A stretch of 50,555 nt of DNA, taken from contig JAFRIQ010000034.1 of NCBI GenBank assembly GCA_017432725.1, forward strand, positions 1-50,555, read 5' to 3'. Below are positions 40,999 to 50,555 of the stretch, one piece after another (positions within the stretch are counted from its first letter, which is position 1; each line of letters begins with the position of its first letter). Position numbers and translations under genes: made by a program. The notes beneath the pieces are model-generated. The model searched no databases. It was given only the letters and a program-made list of their open reading frames with translations, and was not told where the DNA came from. Source of the DNA: Bacillota bacterium (GTDB lineage Bacteria > Bacillota > Clostridia > Peptostreptococcales > Anaerovoracaceae).

Positions 40999-42414
40999 CT
41001 AAAGCTCTATACCGTCCGGAATATCTTCCGCATTTTCATATCTTCCTTTAACTGACTCTATGAAACTCTCGACCTGTTTGCTGCAGCGTCCGGTATACTT
41101 TTCCGGTGCCAGAAGAGTCTCCATTTCCTCTTTCGACATTCCGAAAGAGGGCTCCGCGGCCAGCTCCGCAAGAAGGTCGAAGGGCTCTCCGTTTTTCATC
41201 TTTTCAGTTGCAGCCATAGAAGCTTCTCTGATGATCTCATGAAGCTTCTGCCTGTCTCCGCCTCTTTTGACACCTTCCATAAGAAGATTCTCCGTAGCGA
41301 TGAACGGAAGGTAATCCCTGACGCTTTTCTCTATTATCTTTTTGTTCACCACAAGGCCTTTGGAAATGTTCAAAAGGAGCCTCAATACTCCGTCTGCGCA
41401 AAGAAAAGCCTCCGGCATGGATATCCTTCTGTTCGCTGAATCGTCGAGCGTTCTTTCGAGCCACTGCGTACTTGCAGTCTGAGCCGCGTTGGCTGCATCG
41501 TTTATCAGATACCTCGACAGAGAGCACACTCTCTCGCAGCGCATGGGATTTCTCTTGTAAGCCATGGCGGAAGATCCTATCTGATCTTCTTCGAAGGGTT
41601 CCTCGAGCTGCCTGTCATGCTGCAAAAGACGTATGTCTCCGGCCATCTTGTACGCGCTCTGGCCTATGGAGGCAAGAGCGTTGAGTATCCTTGAATCCGT
41701 TTTTCTGGGGTATGTCTGACCGCATACGGCAAAGCATTCCCCGAATCCGAAATCCCCTGCTATCATACGGTTCATCTCGTCTATCTTTGCTTCATCTCCG
41801 CCGAAAAGCTCCATAAAGCTGGCTTCAGTTCCCGTAGTGCCTCTGCACCCAAGGAACCTGAGCTGAGACAAGGCGAAATCTATCTCATCAAGGTCGGAGA
41901 GAAGATCCTGCATCCAAAGAGCCGCTCTTTTCCCCACGGTAACGAGCTGCGCAGGCTGGTAGTGGGTATACCCAAGGCACGGCAGATCTTTATATTCAAA
42001 AGCAAAAGCCGAAAGGTTTTTAAGAACGCTGCAAAGCTCCGAACGTATGTAGTTCAGAGCTTTTCTGTATATTATGATATCCGCGTTATCCGTAACGTAG
42101 CAGCTGGTGGCTCCCAGGTGGATGATGCCGGCTGCTTCCGGCGCTGCTTTTCCGTATGCGTATATGTGCGCCATAACGTCGTGACGGACCTCTTTCTCCC
42201 TGTTTTTTATGCATTCAAAATCTATATCATCCGTATGCTCTTCCAGCTGCCTGACCTGCTCACTGCTAACCGGAAGTCCCAGTTTGTTCTGTGCCTTTGC
42301 CAAAGATACCCAAAGCAGCCTCCAAGTGCGGGCTCTTTCATACTGAGAAAAGAGCGAAAGCATATATTCCGATGCATATCTCCCCGAAAGGGCCGATTCA
42401 TACTTTTCGTACAT
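40999..42414 (-). CDS. purB: Adenylosuccinate lyase
   Basis: The protein has 471 residues and catalyses two fumarate-releasing steps of purine synthesis. The superfamily signature GSSAMAYKRNPMRCERV is present, as is HLGATSCYVTDN near the active site and TQWLERTLDDSANRR. The ATG at 42414 shares one base with the purA stop (TGATG), five bases after AAGGAG; the upstream in-frame ATG three bases earlier is too close to that site. The length fits the longer PurB type. Confidence 0.95.
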   Translation of the reverse strand: MYEKYESALSGRYASEYMLSLFSQYERARTWRLLWVSLAKAQNKLGLPVSSEQVRQLEEHTDDIDFECIKNREKEVRHDVMAHIYAYGKAAPEAAGIIHLGATSCYVTDNADIIIYRKALNYIRSELCSVLKNLSAFAFEYKDLPCLGYTHYQPAQLVTVGKRAALWMQDLLSDLDEIDFALSQLRFLGCRGTTGTEASFMELFGGDEAKIDEMNRMIAGDFGFGECFAVCGQTYPRKTDSRILNALASIGQSAYKMAGDIRLLQHDRQLEEPFEEDQIGSSAMAYKRNPMRCERVCSLSRYLINDAANAAQTASTQWLERTLDDSANRRISMPEAFLCADGVLRLLLNISKGLVVNKKIIEKSVRDYLPFIATENLLMEGVKRGGDRQKLHEIIREASMAATEKMKNGEPFDLLAELAAEPSFGMSKEEMETLLAPEKYTGRCSKQVESFIESVKGRYENAEDIPDGIEL

Positions 42415-43694
42415 CATATCTCCTTGTGTATATATTCTTCTCTTCTTGCGCCTACAGAAATATATTCTACTCTGCACCCCACAGATTTTTCAATATATTC
42501 GACATAGCGCCTTGCGTTTTCAGGCAGGTCCTCCCACCTTCTTACCGAGGATATGTCGCATTTCCAGCCCGGAAGATTTTCGTAGACCGGTTTTGCTTTT
42601 TCCAAAGCTGCAGGATATGGGAAATCCTCCGTGAGTTTGCCACCGATGCTGTACTGCGTGCATACGGGGATACTGTGCATATAGCTGAGTATATCCAGTT
42701 TGGTAAGAGCTATGGAAGTGGCTCCCTGCATTTTTATACCGTAACGTGTTGCAACAGCATCGAAAGCTCCCACTCTTCTCGCCCTTCCGGTTTTTGCTCC
42801 GTATTCGGCCCCTGCTTCCCTCAAGGCATCTCCGTTTGCCCCGAGCCACTCCGATACGAAGGGCCCTTCTCCGACGCAGGAGGAATAGGCCTTTACTATA
42901 CCCACTACTTTATCGATCTTAAGACCTGGAACGCCGGCTCCTATGGGAGCATAGGCGGCAAGGGTATTGGAAGATGTCGTATAGGGATAAATACCCATAT
43001 CCAAGTCTCTCAAAGCTCCGAGCTGTGCTTCGAACATTATATTCTTTCCCTTTTCGGCCGCTTCGGAGAGAAGAGCCGACGTGTCGCAGATGTACGGCTT
43101 AAGAGCATCTCCGTATTTCTTTAGATACTCCATGAATCCGTCAAAGCTTATTTCTTCCTGTCCGTACACGTTTTTAAGGATGAGGTTTTCCCAGTCCAGG
43201 ACTTCCCTTGCATGAAGCTCCAGAGCTTCAGGATAGAAAAGATCTCCGGCCATTACGGTCTTCTTTCTGTATTTGTCGGAATAGAAAGGCGCTATTCCCT
43301 GCTTCGTGGAACCGTACTTAAGACCTGCAAGCCTGTCTTCTTCCAGCCCGTCGAGATCCCTGTGACAGGGAAGCAGTATGGAAGCCCTTTCGCTTATCCT
43401 TAAGTTGTCCGGGGAAATATCGACGCCCCTCGATCTCAGGTCTTCTATTTCCGCGCACAGATTTTCAAGATCGAGAGCGACCCCGTTCCCGAGGACGTTC
43501 ATCACTCCTTTTCTGAACACTCCAGAAGGAAGAAGATGCAGGGCGAATTTGCCCTTTTCATTGACCACGGTGTGGCCGGCGTTGCCTCCTCCCTGATACC
43601 GTACGACTACGTCGTAATGATCTGTGAAAAGGTCAACCATACGGCCCTTTCCTTCATCGCCCCAATTGATCCCTACTACTGCTAAATTAGACAT
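42414..43694 (-). CDS. purA: Adenylosuccinate synthetase
   Basis: The protein has 426 residues and joins IMP and aspartate with GTP. GINWGDEGKGRMVD (P-loop and catalytic Asp), GNAGHT, and the late GRARRVGAFD segment are present. The start at 43694 is chosen for AGGAG 7 bases upstream; an in-frame ATG at 43721 lacks this. It heads the purA-purB-guaA operon, downstream of the type III glutamine synthetase gene. Confidence 0.96.
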   Translation of the reverse strand: MSNLAVVGINWGDEGKGRMVDLFTDHYDVVVRYQGGGNAGHTVVNEKGKFALHLLPSGVFRKGVMNVLGNGVALDLENLCAEIEDLRSRGVDISPDNLRISERASILLPCHRDLDGLEEDRLAGLKYGSTKQGIAPFYSDKYRKKTVMAGDLFYPEALELHAREVLDWENLILKNVYGQEEISFDGFMEYLKKYGDALKPYICDTSALLSEAAEKGKNIMFEAQLGALRDLDMGIYPYTTSSNTLAAYAPIGAGVPGLKIDKVVGIVKAYSSCVGEGPFVSEWLGANGDALREAGAEYGAKTGRARRVGAFDAVATRYGIKMQGATSIALTKLDILSYMHSIPVCTQYSIGGKLTEDFPYPAALEKAKPVYENLPGWKCDISSVRRWEDLPENARRYVEYIEKSVGCRVEYISVGARREEYIHKEI

Positions 43695-43766
43695 ATCTTT
43701 GCTCCTGCTTTCTTTATTCATGACTCGTCCCGGCAGCTTTATGCCGCCGGGACCGTAAATTTACCT

Positions 43767-45857
43767 CTATTTGACGCTGTAAAGAAGATCGCCGTAATCC
43801 GGATACGGCCAGCATTCTTTTGCTGTTATGAGCTCTGCGCCGTCCACCGCTTCTCTTAAGCTTTCCATTGCAGGTATCACTTTATCCCTTATGTCAGCAG
43901 ATCTTTTTAGCACATCGGACATCCCGGCGTTCTTTACGCTTACGCTCTCCAGAGCGTCTGCACTATCCATGATGCTGTCTGCAAGTTTCGAAAGCTTTTT
44001 TAAAACCGCCTCCTCGGACTTCGTGCTCAGCTTTATTCCAAGGCCCTTCTTCTCCGCCATGCATCCCGCAAGTCTTCTCATGTACTTTTCAACAGCCGGA
44101 AGTATATCCTTTCTTACCATATACAGCATGGTGTGAGCCTCTATGGAAACGGTCTTACAGTAGTTATCCAGAATTATCTCGCATCTGGATGCAAGTTCTG
44201 CATCCGAGAACACACCCATTGCTTTGAGCATATCCGCGTTCTTCTTATCGAGAAGTCTGGGCATTGCATCTGCAGTGGTCCGAAGATTGGAAAGACCTCT
44301 TTTCTCCGCTTCCTTTACCCAGGACTCGTCGTAACCGTTGCCGTTGAAGATGATCCTCCTGTGGTCTTTGATGGTCTTTTTGATTATGTCGTGATAGCTC
44401 TTGTCAAAGTCGCCCGCTGTTTCGAGTTTGTCCGCAAATTCTTTGAGCACTGATGCTACGGCGCTGTTGATCATTATATTTGCACAGGCAATGGAATCTG
44501 AAGATCCCACCATCCTGAACTCGAACTTGTTGCCTGTAAACGCGAAGGGCGAAGTCCTGTTCCTGTCCGTATTGTCGCGCAGGAACTTGGGAAGAGTCGT
44601 GACTCCCAGAGCCATTTCTTTTCTCGCGCTTCCGCTGTAGTGCTTCGAGGATTCTATGGACTTTAGGACTTCCTCGAGCTCATCACCCACAAACATCGAT
44701 ACTATGGCGGGAGGAGCTTCGTTGGCCCCGAGCCTGTGATCGTTTCCGGCCGTGGCTACGGAAAGCCTCAGAAGATCCTGATACTTATCTACCGCTTTGA
44801 TAACGGCTGCCAGGAACAGAAGGAATACCTCGTTATCCGCAGGATTTTCGCTGGGAGACAGAAGATTCATACCGGTATCGGTAGAAAGAGACCAGTTGTT
44901 ATGTTTTCCGGAACCGTTGACTCCAGCGAAGGGCTTTTCCGCCAGCAGACATACCATTCCGTGTTTCGGAGCGATCTTTTTCATCAGCTCCATGGTCAGC
45001 TGGTTGTGGTCGGTAGCTATATTAGCTGTCGTATATATGGGAGCCAGCTCGTGCTGGGCAGGCGCAACTTCGTTATGCTCTGTTTTTGCAAGGACTCCGT
45101 GCTTCCACAGTTCCTCATTGAGCTCGGCCATGAACTCCGCCACTCTCGGTTTGATGCTTCCGAAATAATGATCGTCCAGTTCCTGTCCTTTGGGAGCTGC
45201 CGCTCCGAATAGAGTCCTTCCCGTAAAGACCAGATCCGGCCTTTTCTCAAATACTTCCTTATCTATGAGGAAATATTCCTGTTCAGGCCCGACGCAGGGC
45301 ACCACTCTTTTAACCTCGCTTATGCCCATCAGCTTGAGTATCCTCACGGACTCCCGGCTTACCGCCTCCATGGACCTGAGAAGAGGAGTCTTCTTATCAA
45401 GAGCCTCTCCGCTGTAGGAACAGAATGCCGTGGGAATGCAAAGGGTCTTATCCTTTATGAACGCATAGGACGTAGGATCCCATGCAGTATATCCTCTGGC
45501 CTCGAAGGTCGCCCTCAGCCCGCCGGAAGGGAAACTCGACGCGTCCGGTTCGCCCTTAATGAGCTCCTTGCCGGAAAAATCCATTATGACTCCGCTTCCG
45601 TCGGGTGCTATGAAACCGTCGTGCTTTTCGGCGGTTATGCCCGTAAGCGGCTGGAACCAATGGGTGAAGTGAGTAGCGCCTTTTTCCACGGCCCAGTCTC
45701 TCATAGCCGCAGCCACGGCGTTCGCAACCCCTATGTCGAGCTGCTGTCCCTGATCCACCGTCTTCTTGAGTGACTTGTAGACGTCTTTGGACAGGTGCTC
45801 TTTCATGGCCCTGTCATCAAAGACCAGGGATCCGAAATAATCAGGTACGTTCATCAT
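43767..45857 (-). CDS. glnN: Glutamine synthetase type III
   Basis: The protein has 696 residues, the usual length for GSIII and much longer than GSI. The GSIII N-terminal domain ([21 protein letters not shown]), [22 protein letters not shown], the HNNWSLST segment in [10 protein letters not shown], the [13 protein letters not shown] substrate segment and the [16 protein letters not shown] region are visible. GAGGAAAG precedes paired ATG codons at 45857 and 45854. A terminator separates it from the ANTAR regulator gene. Having both GSIII and GSI is common in Clostridia. Confidence 0.95.
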   Translation of the reverse strand: MMNVPDYFGSLVFDDRAMKEHLSKDVYKSLKKTVDQGQQLDIGVANAVAAAMRDWAVEKGATHFTHWFQPLTGITAEKHDGFIAPDGSGVIMDFSGKELIKGEPDASSFPSGGLRATFEARGYTAWDPTSYAFIKDKTLCIPTAFCSYSGEALDKKTPLLRSMEAVSRESVRILKLMGISEVKRVVPCVGPEQEYFLIDKEVFEKRPDLVFTGRTLFGAAAPKGQELDDHYFGSIKPRVAEFMAELNEELWKHGVLAKTEHNEVAPAQHELAPIYTTANIATDHNQLTMELMKKIAPKHGMVCLLAEKPFAGVNGSGKHNNWSLSTDTGMNLLSPSENPADNEVFLLFLAAVIKAVDKYQDLLRLSVATAGNDHRLGANEAPPAIVSMFVGDELEEVLKSIESSKHYSGSARKEMALGVTTLPKFLRDNTDRNRTSPFAFTGNKFEFRMVGSSDSIACANIMINSAVASVLKEFADKLETAGDFDKSYHDIIKKTIKDHRRIIFNGNGYDESWVKEAEKRGLSNLRTTADAMPRLLDKKNADMLKAMGVFSDAELASRCEIILDNYCKTVSIEAHTMLYMVRKDILPAVEKYMRRLAGCMAEKKGLGIKLSTKSEEAVLKKLSKLADSIMDSADALESVSVKNAGMSDVLKRSADIRDKVIPAMESLREAVDGAELITAKECWPYPDYGDLLYSVK

Positions 45858-45910
45858 TTTTCTTTCCTCTTTTTCTTTCCGGCAGTATCCTTTTTTCTGC
45901 CAATGCAATT

Positions 45911-45959
45911 TGAAAAATAAAAAAGACAGCGACGTCAAATTAGAAGACGTCGTTGTCTT
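45911..45959 (-). terminator. Intrinsic terminator between the ANTAR gene and GSIII
   Basis: A 14-base-pair stem (45946-45959 with 45923-45936, including G-U pairs) with a 9-base loop, followed by a long T run on the minus strand. Its place ahead of glnN makes it a possible control point, but no paired AxxGxx hexaloop hairpins were found before it. Confidence 0.85.
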
Positions 45960-45993
45960 AACACAGTGACTATACTACTTCAGATATTGCCTG

Positions 45994-46572
45994 TCAATCG
46001 TTTTTGAGCACCCTTTCGGCTGCTTCTCTCTTGCTTATACGCTCGTCCATGGCGTATTTTTCGATGTACTTATGGGCTTCCTCTTCCGTCAAGCCCTTCT
46101 TTTCAATGAGAGCCCACTTAGCCTTGTTGACGAGCCTTATCTCAGCCATCTTTTCATCTACTGACAGCTGTTTCTTATGCTCACCGAATACCTTCTCGAC
46201 ACCCGAACAGACGAGACGAAGCTCCCTTTCGAACTCCGCACCGTTTATCTGCTTCGGGATACAGAACACGCCGAAAGAGACTACGTCGAAATATATATCG
46301 TCGTAATCCCTGCGGTCTGCCATGAGAAGGACCGCGCCTCTGCCTTTCTCCGCTGTCTCCACGGCAAGTTTCTTGCCCTCGGCATCTCTCGGCCAGTTAA
46401 CTATCACTATATCGTAGCTCCTGTCGAGAAGTTCTCTTCTCGCCTCATTTATGCCGTGTATCTTTCTTACAGGATAGTATTCGTTGCAGGGGAGATAATC
46501 CGAAACTTTGGCATTGAATTGTCCTTCGCCGCATACAAGCAGTACGCTGTAGCTGCGGTCTCTGAATACCAA
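45994..46572 (-). CDS. ANTAR-domain response regulator
   Basis: The protein has 192 residues. Translation starts at a TTG, with AGGAG 7 bases upstream. Residues 1-120 form a receiver-like domain lacking a clear phospho-acceptor motif (YDIVIVNWPRD at the position of the acceptor strand). Residues about 130-190 are an ANTAR RNA-binding domain (VNKAKWALIEKKGLTEEEAHKYIEKYAMDERISKREAAERVL). ANTAR proteins prevent termination by binding paired RNA hairpins, often in nitrogen genes. It lies between the two glutamine synthetases and is co-transcribed with glnA. Confidence 0.88.
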   Translation of the reverse strand: MVFRDRSYSVLLVCGEGQFNAKVSDYLPCNEYYPVRKIHGINEARRELLDRSYDIVIVNWPRDAEGKKLAVETAEKGRGAVLLMADRRDYDDIYFDVVSFGVFCIPKQINGAEFERELRLVCSGVEKVFGEHKKQLSVDEKMAEIRLVNKAKWALIEKKGLTEEEAHKYIEKYAMDERISKREAAERVLKND

Positions 46573-46582
46573 AGCTTATCTC

Positions 46583-47794
46583 CTATCTTTCTAAAAAGGC
46601 ATTTATGATACACTCGGGAAGGCACTCTTTTATGAAGGCGCTGCCCTTTGCCAGTTCTTTTGCCTCGTCCAGAGTAGCCGGAAGTCTGTCAAATCCATCG
46701 AGATCCTTCGGGTCCGCCGTATCAAAATCTATATCGTTGCTCTTAGGAAGGTTCAGCCTGTTTTCCATTCCGTAAAGACCCGCATTTATCAGCAGGGAAA
46801 AAGCCAGGTACGGATTTGCCGAAGGATCTCCGGATCTGAGCTCTGCCCTGTAGTATCCTCTGGGGCTTGCCGGTATCCTTATGAGCTGAGACCGGTTCTC
46901 GGATGACCAGGAAATGAATCCAGGTGCCTTCATAGTGCCCAGTCTTTTGTATGAATCCTCCAAAGGATCGAGGAAAAGGGTCATCTCCTTTATCTTATCC
47001 AGTATACCCGCATTGACCTGCGAGAGGAGTTCACTGTCTTTTTTGTCATTCACCGAGTAGTTTATGTGCATACCGTTTCCCGGCAGACCTGGGATGGGCT
47101 TGGGCCCGAAATCGGCAAAAAGACCGTTCCTTGCCGCGATGCTCCTCACCACGAATTTGAAAGTGATATCGTTGTCCGCTGCGGTAAGGGGATCGGAGTA
47201 TCTGAAAGCTATGCTGTTCTGTCCGGGACCCGACTCATGGTAGGAATATTCGGGCTGTATACCCATTTCCTCCAGAGTAATACATATCTCCCTTCTTAAG
47301 TTCTCTCCCCTGTCAAGAGGTGCCGTATCCATATATCCCGCTCCGTCGCAGGGCACGCCGGTATTTTTTCCGTCTTCATCCGCTTTGAATACGTAAAACT
47401 CCAGCGCCGGCCCGATATCGAAACGAAGACCTTTCAGCTGCGCCTTTTCTATGCTCTCTTTAAGTATTCTTCTGCAGTCTGCCTCGAAGGGAGTTCCGTC
47501 TGCATAAGATATATCGCAAAGCATCCTCTCTACCTTTCCGCTTTCCGATCTCCAGGGAAGACCGCAGAGAGTGGAGGGATCGGGATGAAGGAATAGATCC
47601 TTTTTTACAGGCATTCCGAAACTTCCTATGGCGGAAGCATCGATCGCTATGCCGTAATCAAAGGCTCTCCTTAGCTCAGAAGGCATTATAGCTATGTTTC
47701 TCTGCTCTCCGAAAACGTCGCAAAAAGCAAGGCGTATGAACCTCACGTTTTCCTCTTCAACATACTGTATTACTTCTTCTTTTGTATATTTCAT
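46583..47794 (-). CDS. glnA: Glutamine synthetase type I
   Basis: The protein has 403 residues, somewhat shorter than the 440-470 of most GSI. The beta-grasp N-terminus (RLAFCDVFGEQRNIAIMP, GIAIDASAIGSFG), the metal/glutamate segment GPALEFYVFK, the GNGMHINYSVN segment and the NRSQLIRIPASPRGYYRAELRSGDPSANPYLAFS segment are present. AAGGAG precedes the ATG. Upstream is a good divergent promoter. The ANTAR gene follows after 10 bases. Confidence 0.93.
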   Translation of the reverse strand: MKYTKEEVIQYVEEENVRFIRLAFCDVFGEQRNIAIMPSELRRAFDYGIAIDASAIGSFGMPVKKDLFLHPDPSTLCGLPWRSESGKVERMLCDISYADGTPFEADCRRILKESIEKAQLKGLRFDIGPALEFYVFKADEDGKNTGVPCDGAGYMDTAPLDRGENLRREICITLEEMGIQPEYSYHESGPGQNSIAFRYSDPLTAADNDITFKFVVRSIAARNGLFADFGPKPIPGLPGNGMHINYSVNDKKDSELLSQVNAGILDKIKEMTLFLDPLEDSYKRLGTMKAPGFISWSSENRSQLIRIPASPRGYYRAELRSGDPSANPYLAFSLLINAGLYGMENRLNLPKSNDIDFDTADPKDLDGFDRLPATLDEAKELAKGSAFIKECLPECIINAFLER

Positions 47795-47813
47795 TGCTCT
47801 TTCTCCTTCGCAG

Positions 47814-47827
47814 TGAATATATATTCA
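47814..47827. promoter_or_regulatory. Perfect 14-base palindrome in the glnA leader
   Basis: TGAATATATATTCA lies 20 bases before the glnA ATG, just downstream of the probable transcription start. It could be an operator or a simple AT palindrome. Confidence 0.4.
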
Positions 47828-47839
47828 TCAATACCAACA

Positions 47840-47868
47840 ATGATACCACACACTCAGGTCTCTGTAAA
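47840..47868 (-). promoter_or_regulatory. Sigma-A-type promoter of glnA
   Basis: On the minus strand TTTACA (47868-47863), 17 bases, then TATCAT (47845-47840) preceded by TGG (extended -10). Confidence 0.68.
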
Positions 47869-47873
47869 AAGTA

Positions 47874-47902
47874 TTGACAAGTTTTCAGGCTGAGAATATA
47901 TT
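47874..47902 (+). promoter_or_regulatory. Sigma-A-type promoter of ilvE
   Basis: TTGACA (47874-47879), exactly 17 bases, TATATT (47897-47902). It lies back to back with the glnA promoter. Confidence 0.8.
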
Positions 47903-47924
47903 AACAGTGTTGAGAAAAAGTTGA

Positions 47925-47961
47925 CCGTTTGGGCAATGGGGCCCGGCGGCTGGCTTTTTTT
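47925..47961 (+). promoter_or_regulatory. Hairpin and T-run in the ilvE leader, possible attenuator
   Basis: CCGTTTGGGC (47925-47934) can pair with GCCCGGCGG (47941-47949) through C-G and G-U pairs, followed 5 bases later by seven T residues, all between the promoter and the ribosome site. No T-box consensus was found. Confidence 0.4.
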
Positions 47962-47981
47962 GCTTTTTAGGAGAAAAACTC

Positions 47982-48998
47982 ATGGATATCGATTGGTCAA
48001 ACCTGGGCTTCGCATACATGAAGACACCCTACCGCTTCATTGCAAGATACAAAGACGGTAAATGGGACGCAGGAGAACTGAGTACAGAAGAGAACGTGAT
48101 CATAAATGAAAGCGCCTGCGTGCTCCAGTATTCTCAGAACGTGTTCGAAGGAATGAAGGCGTACACTGCCGAAGACGGCAGGATAGTCATATTCCGTCCG
48201 GACCTCAATGCGGACAGGATGACGGCGTCCTGCAAAAGGATGTGCATGCCGGTATTTCCGAAGGAACGCTTCCTGGATGCCGTAAGAAGCGTGGTCCTGG
48301 CAAACAAAGAATACGTGCCGCCCTTCGGGACAAACGCATCTCTTTACTTAAGACCTTACATGTTCGGCAGCGACCCGGTGCTGGGCGTCAAACCGGCAAC
48401 GGAATATGAATTCCGTATTTTCGCTTCCCCTGTCGGCCCCTACTTCAAGGGTGAATCGAGACCTCTTAACCTCCGTATCTGCGATATGGACAGGGCGGCT
48501 CCAAAGGGCACAGGAGGAGTAAAGGCAGGTCTTAACTACGCCATGAGCCTTTTTGCCATAGACGAAGCCCACAGGCTCGGCTACGATGAAAACCTCTACC
48601 TGGATCCTGCAGGAAGAAACTTCATCGAGGAGACCGGCGGGGCAAACATATTCTTCGTTACAAAAGACAAGAGGATCATAACGCCGAAATCCGATTCCAT
48701 ACTTCCCTCCATTACCAGAAGATCCATGCTCGCGGTCGCGAGCGAATATCTGGGCATAAAGGTTGAGGAAAGAAGGATAGCCGTTGACGAACTTGACGAT
48801 TTCGACGAAGCAGGCCTCTGCGGCACCGCTGCAGTCATATCACCCGTGGGAAGCATCACCTACGGAGACAAGATCATCAAACTCCCTTCGGGTCTTAAAA
48901 AGTCCGGAGAAATAACTCAGAAACTGTACGATACTCTTACCGGCATACAGATGGGACGCATCGAAGCTCCTGCCGGATGGATATACATGGTGGACTGA
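47982..48998 (+). CDS. ilvE: Branched-chain amino acid aminotransferase
   Basis: The protein has 338 residues, a PLP fold-type IV enzyme. The PLP lysine is Lys181 in [18 protein letters not shown] near residue 56, [10 protein letters not shown], and [13 protein letters not shown] are typical of the BCAT II subgroup. It exchanges amino groups between glutamate and leucine, isoleucine and valine. AGGAG precedes the ATG. pyrG follows 22 bases after the stop. Confidence 0.94.
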   Translation: MDIDWSNLGFAYMKTPYRFIARYKDGKWDAGELSTEENVIINESACVLQYSQNVFEGMKAYTAEDGRIVIFRPDLNADRMTASCKRMCMPVFPKERFLDAVRSVVLANKEYVPPFGTNASLYLRPYMFGSDPVLGVKPATEYEFRIFASPVGPYFKGESRPLNLRICDMDRAAPKGTGGVKAGLNYAMSLFAIDEAHRLGYDENLYLDPAGRNFIEETGGANIFFVTKDKRIITPKSDSILPSITRRSMLAVASEYLGIKVEERRIAVDELDDFDEAGLCGTAAVISPVGSITYGDKIIKLPSGLKKSGEITQKLYDTLTGIQMGRIEAPAGWIYMVD

Positions 48999-49020
48999 CA
49001 GGAAAGGAAGGCTGCTGAAA

Positions 49021-50555
49021 ATGACTAAATACATATTCGTGACCGGAGGCGTCGTATCAGGCCTTGGCAAAGGGATCACAGCTGCTTCCATAGGAAGGCT
49101 GCTGAAAGCAAGAAGACTCAAGGTGGCTGCCCAGAAGCTGGATCCGTATATAAACGTGGATCCGGGGACCATGAGCCCCTATCAGCACGGAGAAGTCTAC
49201 GTTACCGAGGACGGCGCCGAAACGGATCTTGATCTGGGGCACTATGAGAGATTCATAAACGAGGATCTGAACCGCTTCTCGAATCTGACCACGGGAAAAG
49301 TCTACAGCAACGTCATAATGAAGGAAAGAAAAGGCGATTATCTTGGTAAGACCGTGCAGACTATTCCGCATATCACAGACGAGATAAAACACTTCATATA
49401 CAGAGTAGGCACGGAGACAGACGCCGACGTTGTTATAACCGAGATAGGCGGAACTATAGGAGATATAGAATCCCAGCCCTTCATTGAAGCCATAAGACAG
49501 ATAGGCTACGAAGTGGGGAGAGAGAACTGCCTCTACGTCCACGTGACTCTGGTGCCCTATCTGAAGGCTTCGGGTGAACACAAATCAAAGCCTACTCAGC
49601 ACTCCGTCAAAGAGCTTCAGGGCATGGGCATAAGCCCGGACGTCATCGTGCTCAGATGCGATGAGCCCATTACTGACGAAACCATATTCAAGAAAATAGC
49701 GGATTTCTGCAATGTCAAACCCGACTGTGTCATCGAAAACCTGACCCTGCCCATACTCTACGAGGCACCTCTCGCCCTCGAGGAAAAGGGCCTTGCCAGA
49801 GTCATATGCAGAGAGCTGAATCTGGAAACGGAAGAGCCCCATCTCAGGACCTGGAGGGCGATGATAGAGAATATAAAGGCGGCGGAAGGAACCGTCAGGA
49901 TAGCTCTGGTAGGCAAATACGTACAGCTCCACGATGCATATCTGTCGGTCGCTGAGGCTCTGCACCATGCAGGTTACTGGCTACGCACGAATGTGGAGAT
50001 AGGCTGGATAGATTCGGAGGAAATAACGGAAGATAACGCTACGGAGATGCTCTCCGGCTATGACGGGATAATAGTGCCGGGAGGCTTCGGAGACAGAGGC
50101 ATAGAAGGCATGATAGTCGCTGCGAAGTATGCGAGGGAAAACAGTATCCCATATTTCGGCATATGCCTCGGAATGCAGATAGAGGTCATAGAGTTCGCAA
50201 GAAACGTTCTTGGGATAAAGGACGCCAACTCTGGAGAATTCGATCCGGGCTCTGCGCACAAGGTCATAGACTTTATGCCCGGCCAGAGCGATGAGATAGA
50301 TAAAGGCGGTACCTTAAGGCTCGGCGCCTACCCTTGCAGGATCGTACCCGGAACGACCATGGAACGCTGCTACGGAGAGGAAGAGATTTCCGAAAGGCAC
50401 CGTCACCGCTACGAATACAACAACGATTACAGGGAAGCTTTCGAAAAAGCAGGCCTCAGGATCTCCGGCCTTTCTCCTGACGGAAGACTTGTGGAAACGG
50501 TTGAAATAAGCGACATGCCCTTCTTTGTAGGAGTGCAGTACCATCCCGAGTTCAA
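49021..50555 (+). CDS. pyrG: CTP synthase (partial at window edge)
   Basis: 511 codons are present and the 3' end is outside the window; the family is about 535 residues. The N-terminal synthetase domain begins [20 protein letters not shown] and carries the P-loop, [22 protein letters not shown] and the [12 protein letters not shown] segment. The amidotransferase domain has the nucleophile Cys382 in GICLGMQ and the HPEF of its triad at the window end. It makes CTP from UTP and glutamine. AGGAAAGGAAGG precedes the ATG. It is probably co-transcribed with ilvE. Confidence 0.96.
   Translation, partial: MTKYIFVTGGVVSGLGKGITAASIGRLLKARRLKVAAQKLDPYINVDPGTMSPYQHGEVYVTEDGAETDLDLGHYERFINEDLNRFSNLTTGKVYSNVIMKERKGDYLGKTVQTIPHITDEIKHFIYRVGTETDADVVITEIGGTIGDIESQPFIEAIRQIGYEVGRENCLYVHVTLVPYLKASGEHKSKPTQHSVKELQGMGISPDVIVLRCDEPITDETIFKKIADFCNVKPDCVIENLTLPILYEAPLALEEKGLARVICRELNLETEEPHLRTWRAMIENIKAAEGTVRIALVGKYVQLHDAYLSVAEALHHAGYWLRTNVEIGWIDSEEITEDNATEMLSGYDGIIVPGGFGDRGIEGMIVAAKYARENSIPYFGICLGMQIEVIEFARNVLGIKDANSGEFDPGSAHKVIDFMPGQSDEIDKGGTLRLGAYPCRIVPGTTMERCYGEEEISERHRHRYEYNNDYREAFEKAGLRISGLSPDGRLVETVEISDMPFFVGVQYHPEF

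Noticed and set aside
45930..45993. Paired ANTAR hairpins before glnN
   Set aside because: No two stems with AxxGxx hexaloops were found; only the terminator itself.
47903..47975. T-box leader before ilvE
   Set aside because: No GGGTGGNACCGCG-like antiterminator sequence or specifier stem is visible; only a simple hairpin and T-run.
1..50555. CRISPR arrays, tRNA or rRNA genes, complete insertion sequences
   Set aside because: None recognised by reading; a covariance search for tRNAs was not possible here.

Overview
The window looks like the chromosome of an anaerobic, mid-GC member of the Clostridia (Bacillota). The evidence is strong AGGAGG-type ribosome binding sites, compact operons, many short hairpin-plus-T-run terminators, Clostridial-type glutamine synthetases with an ANTAR regulator, and Ktr/Kdp-type potassium genes. 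Backbone genes use ATA very often for isoleucine, which would fit the Eubacteriales family XIII / Anaerovoracaceae group, but that placement is inference. No rRNA, tRNA or CRISPR array was recognised.

Layout. 1-6.4 kb: a frameshifted aldo/keto reductase, then an operon for a Ktr/Trk potassium channel, its RCK regulator, a small membrane protein, a short KdpD-like sensor kinase and its KdpE-like regulator. 6.4-10.6 kb, minus strand: nicotinamide riboside uptake (PnuC) with an NMN adenylyltransferase, and a second operon of an MFS transporter, a YD-repeat protein and a macrodomain-HTH fusion. 10.7-14.8 kb: a membrane-anchored alpha/beta hydrolase divergent from a MarR regulator with a perfect palindrome between them, then two envelope proteins. 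15.1-25.1 kb: a large surface protein with a duplicated domain, a metallophosphoesterase lipoprotein, a TVP38-type membrane protein, a DUF4015-like glycosidase, SDR, nitroreductase and GtrA genes, and a cluster resembling orphan immunity proteins (DUF2185, GNAT, truncated SUFU).

25.1-39.4 kb is accessory DNA with lower GC and different codon use. Its right boundary is the 3' end of guaA. A 41-base exact copy of the guaA 3' end and its terminator lies 10.3 kb away at 29.1 kb, in the same orientation, so the 29.1-39.4 kb segment looks like an element integrated at guaA. The similar sequence left of both copies suggests tandem accretion. No integrase gene remains. The cargo is a nitrite reductase module (NrfA, ResB, CcsA, a Crp/Fnr regulator, a ferredoxin and a Cys-rich protein) and two uroporphyrinogen-decarboxylase-like (URO-D-like) modules. 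A third URO-D-like module, with an MFS transporter and a LysR regulator, lies just left of the repeat.

The most interesting observation is that each of the three URO-D-like genes is followed, 11-14 bases after its stop codon, by a separate 38-46 codon gene with a good ribosome binding site. The three predicted micropeptides share a core of the form aromatic/hydrophobic-F-[L/I]-P-[K/E]-[K/E] followed by a hydrophobic tail. Each URO-D/micropeptide pair has its own adjacent regulator (LysR, TetR, TetR). This looks like an undescribed two-component enzyme/micropeptide cassette that has been duplicated and diversified.

39.4-50.6 kb returns to core metabolism: guaA, purB, purA, type III glutamine synthetase, an ANTAR regulator and type I glutamine synthetase on the minus strand, then ilvE and pyrG on the plus strand. 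Glutamine made by the synthetases would feed the GuaA and PyrG amidotransferases.
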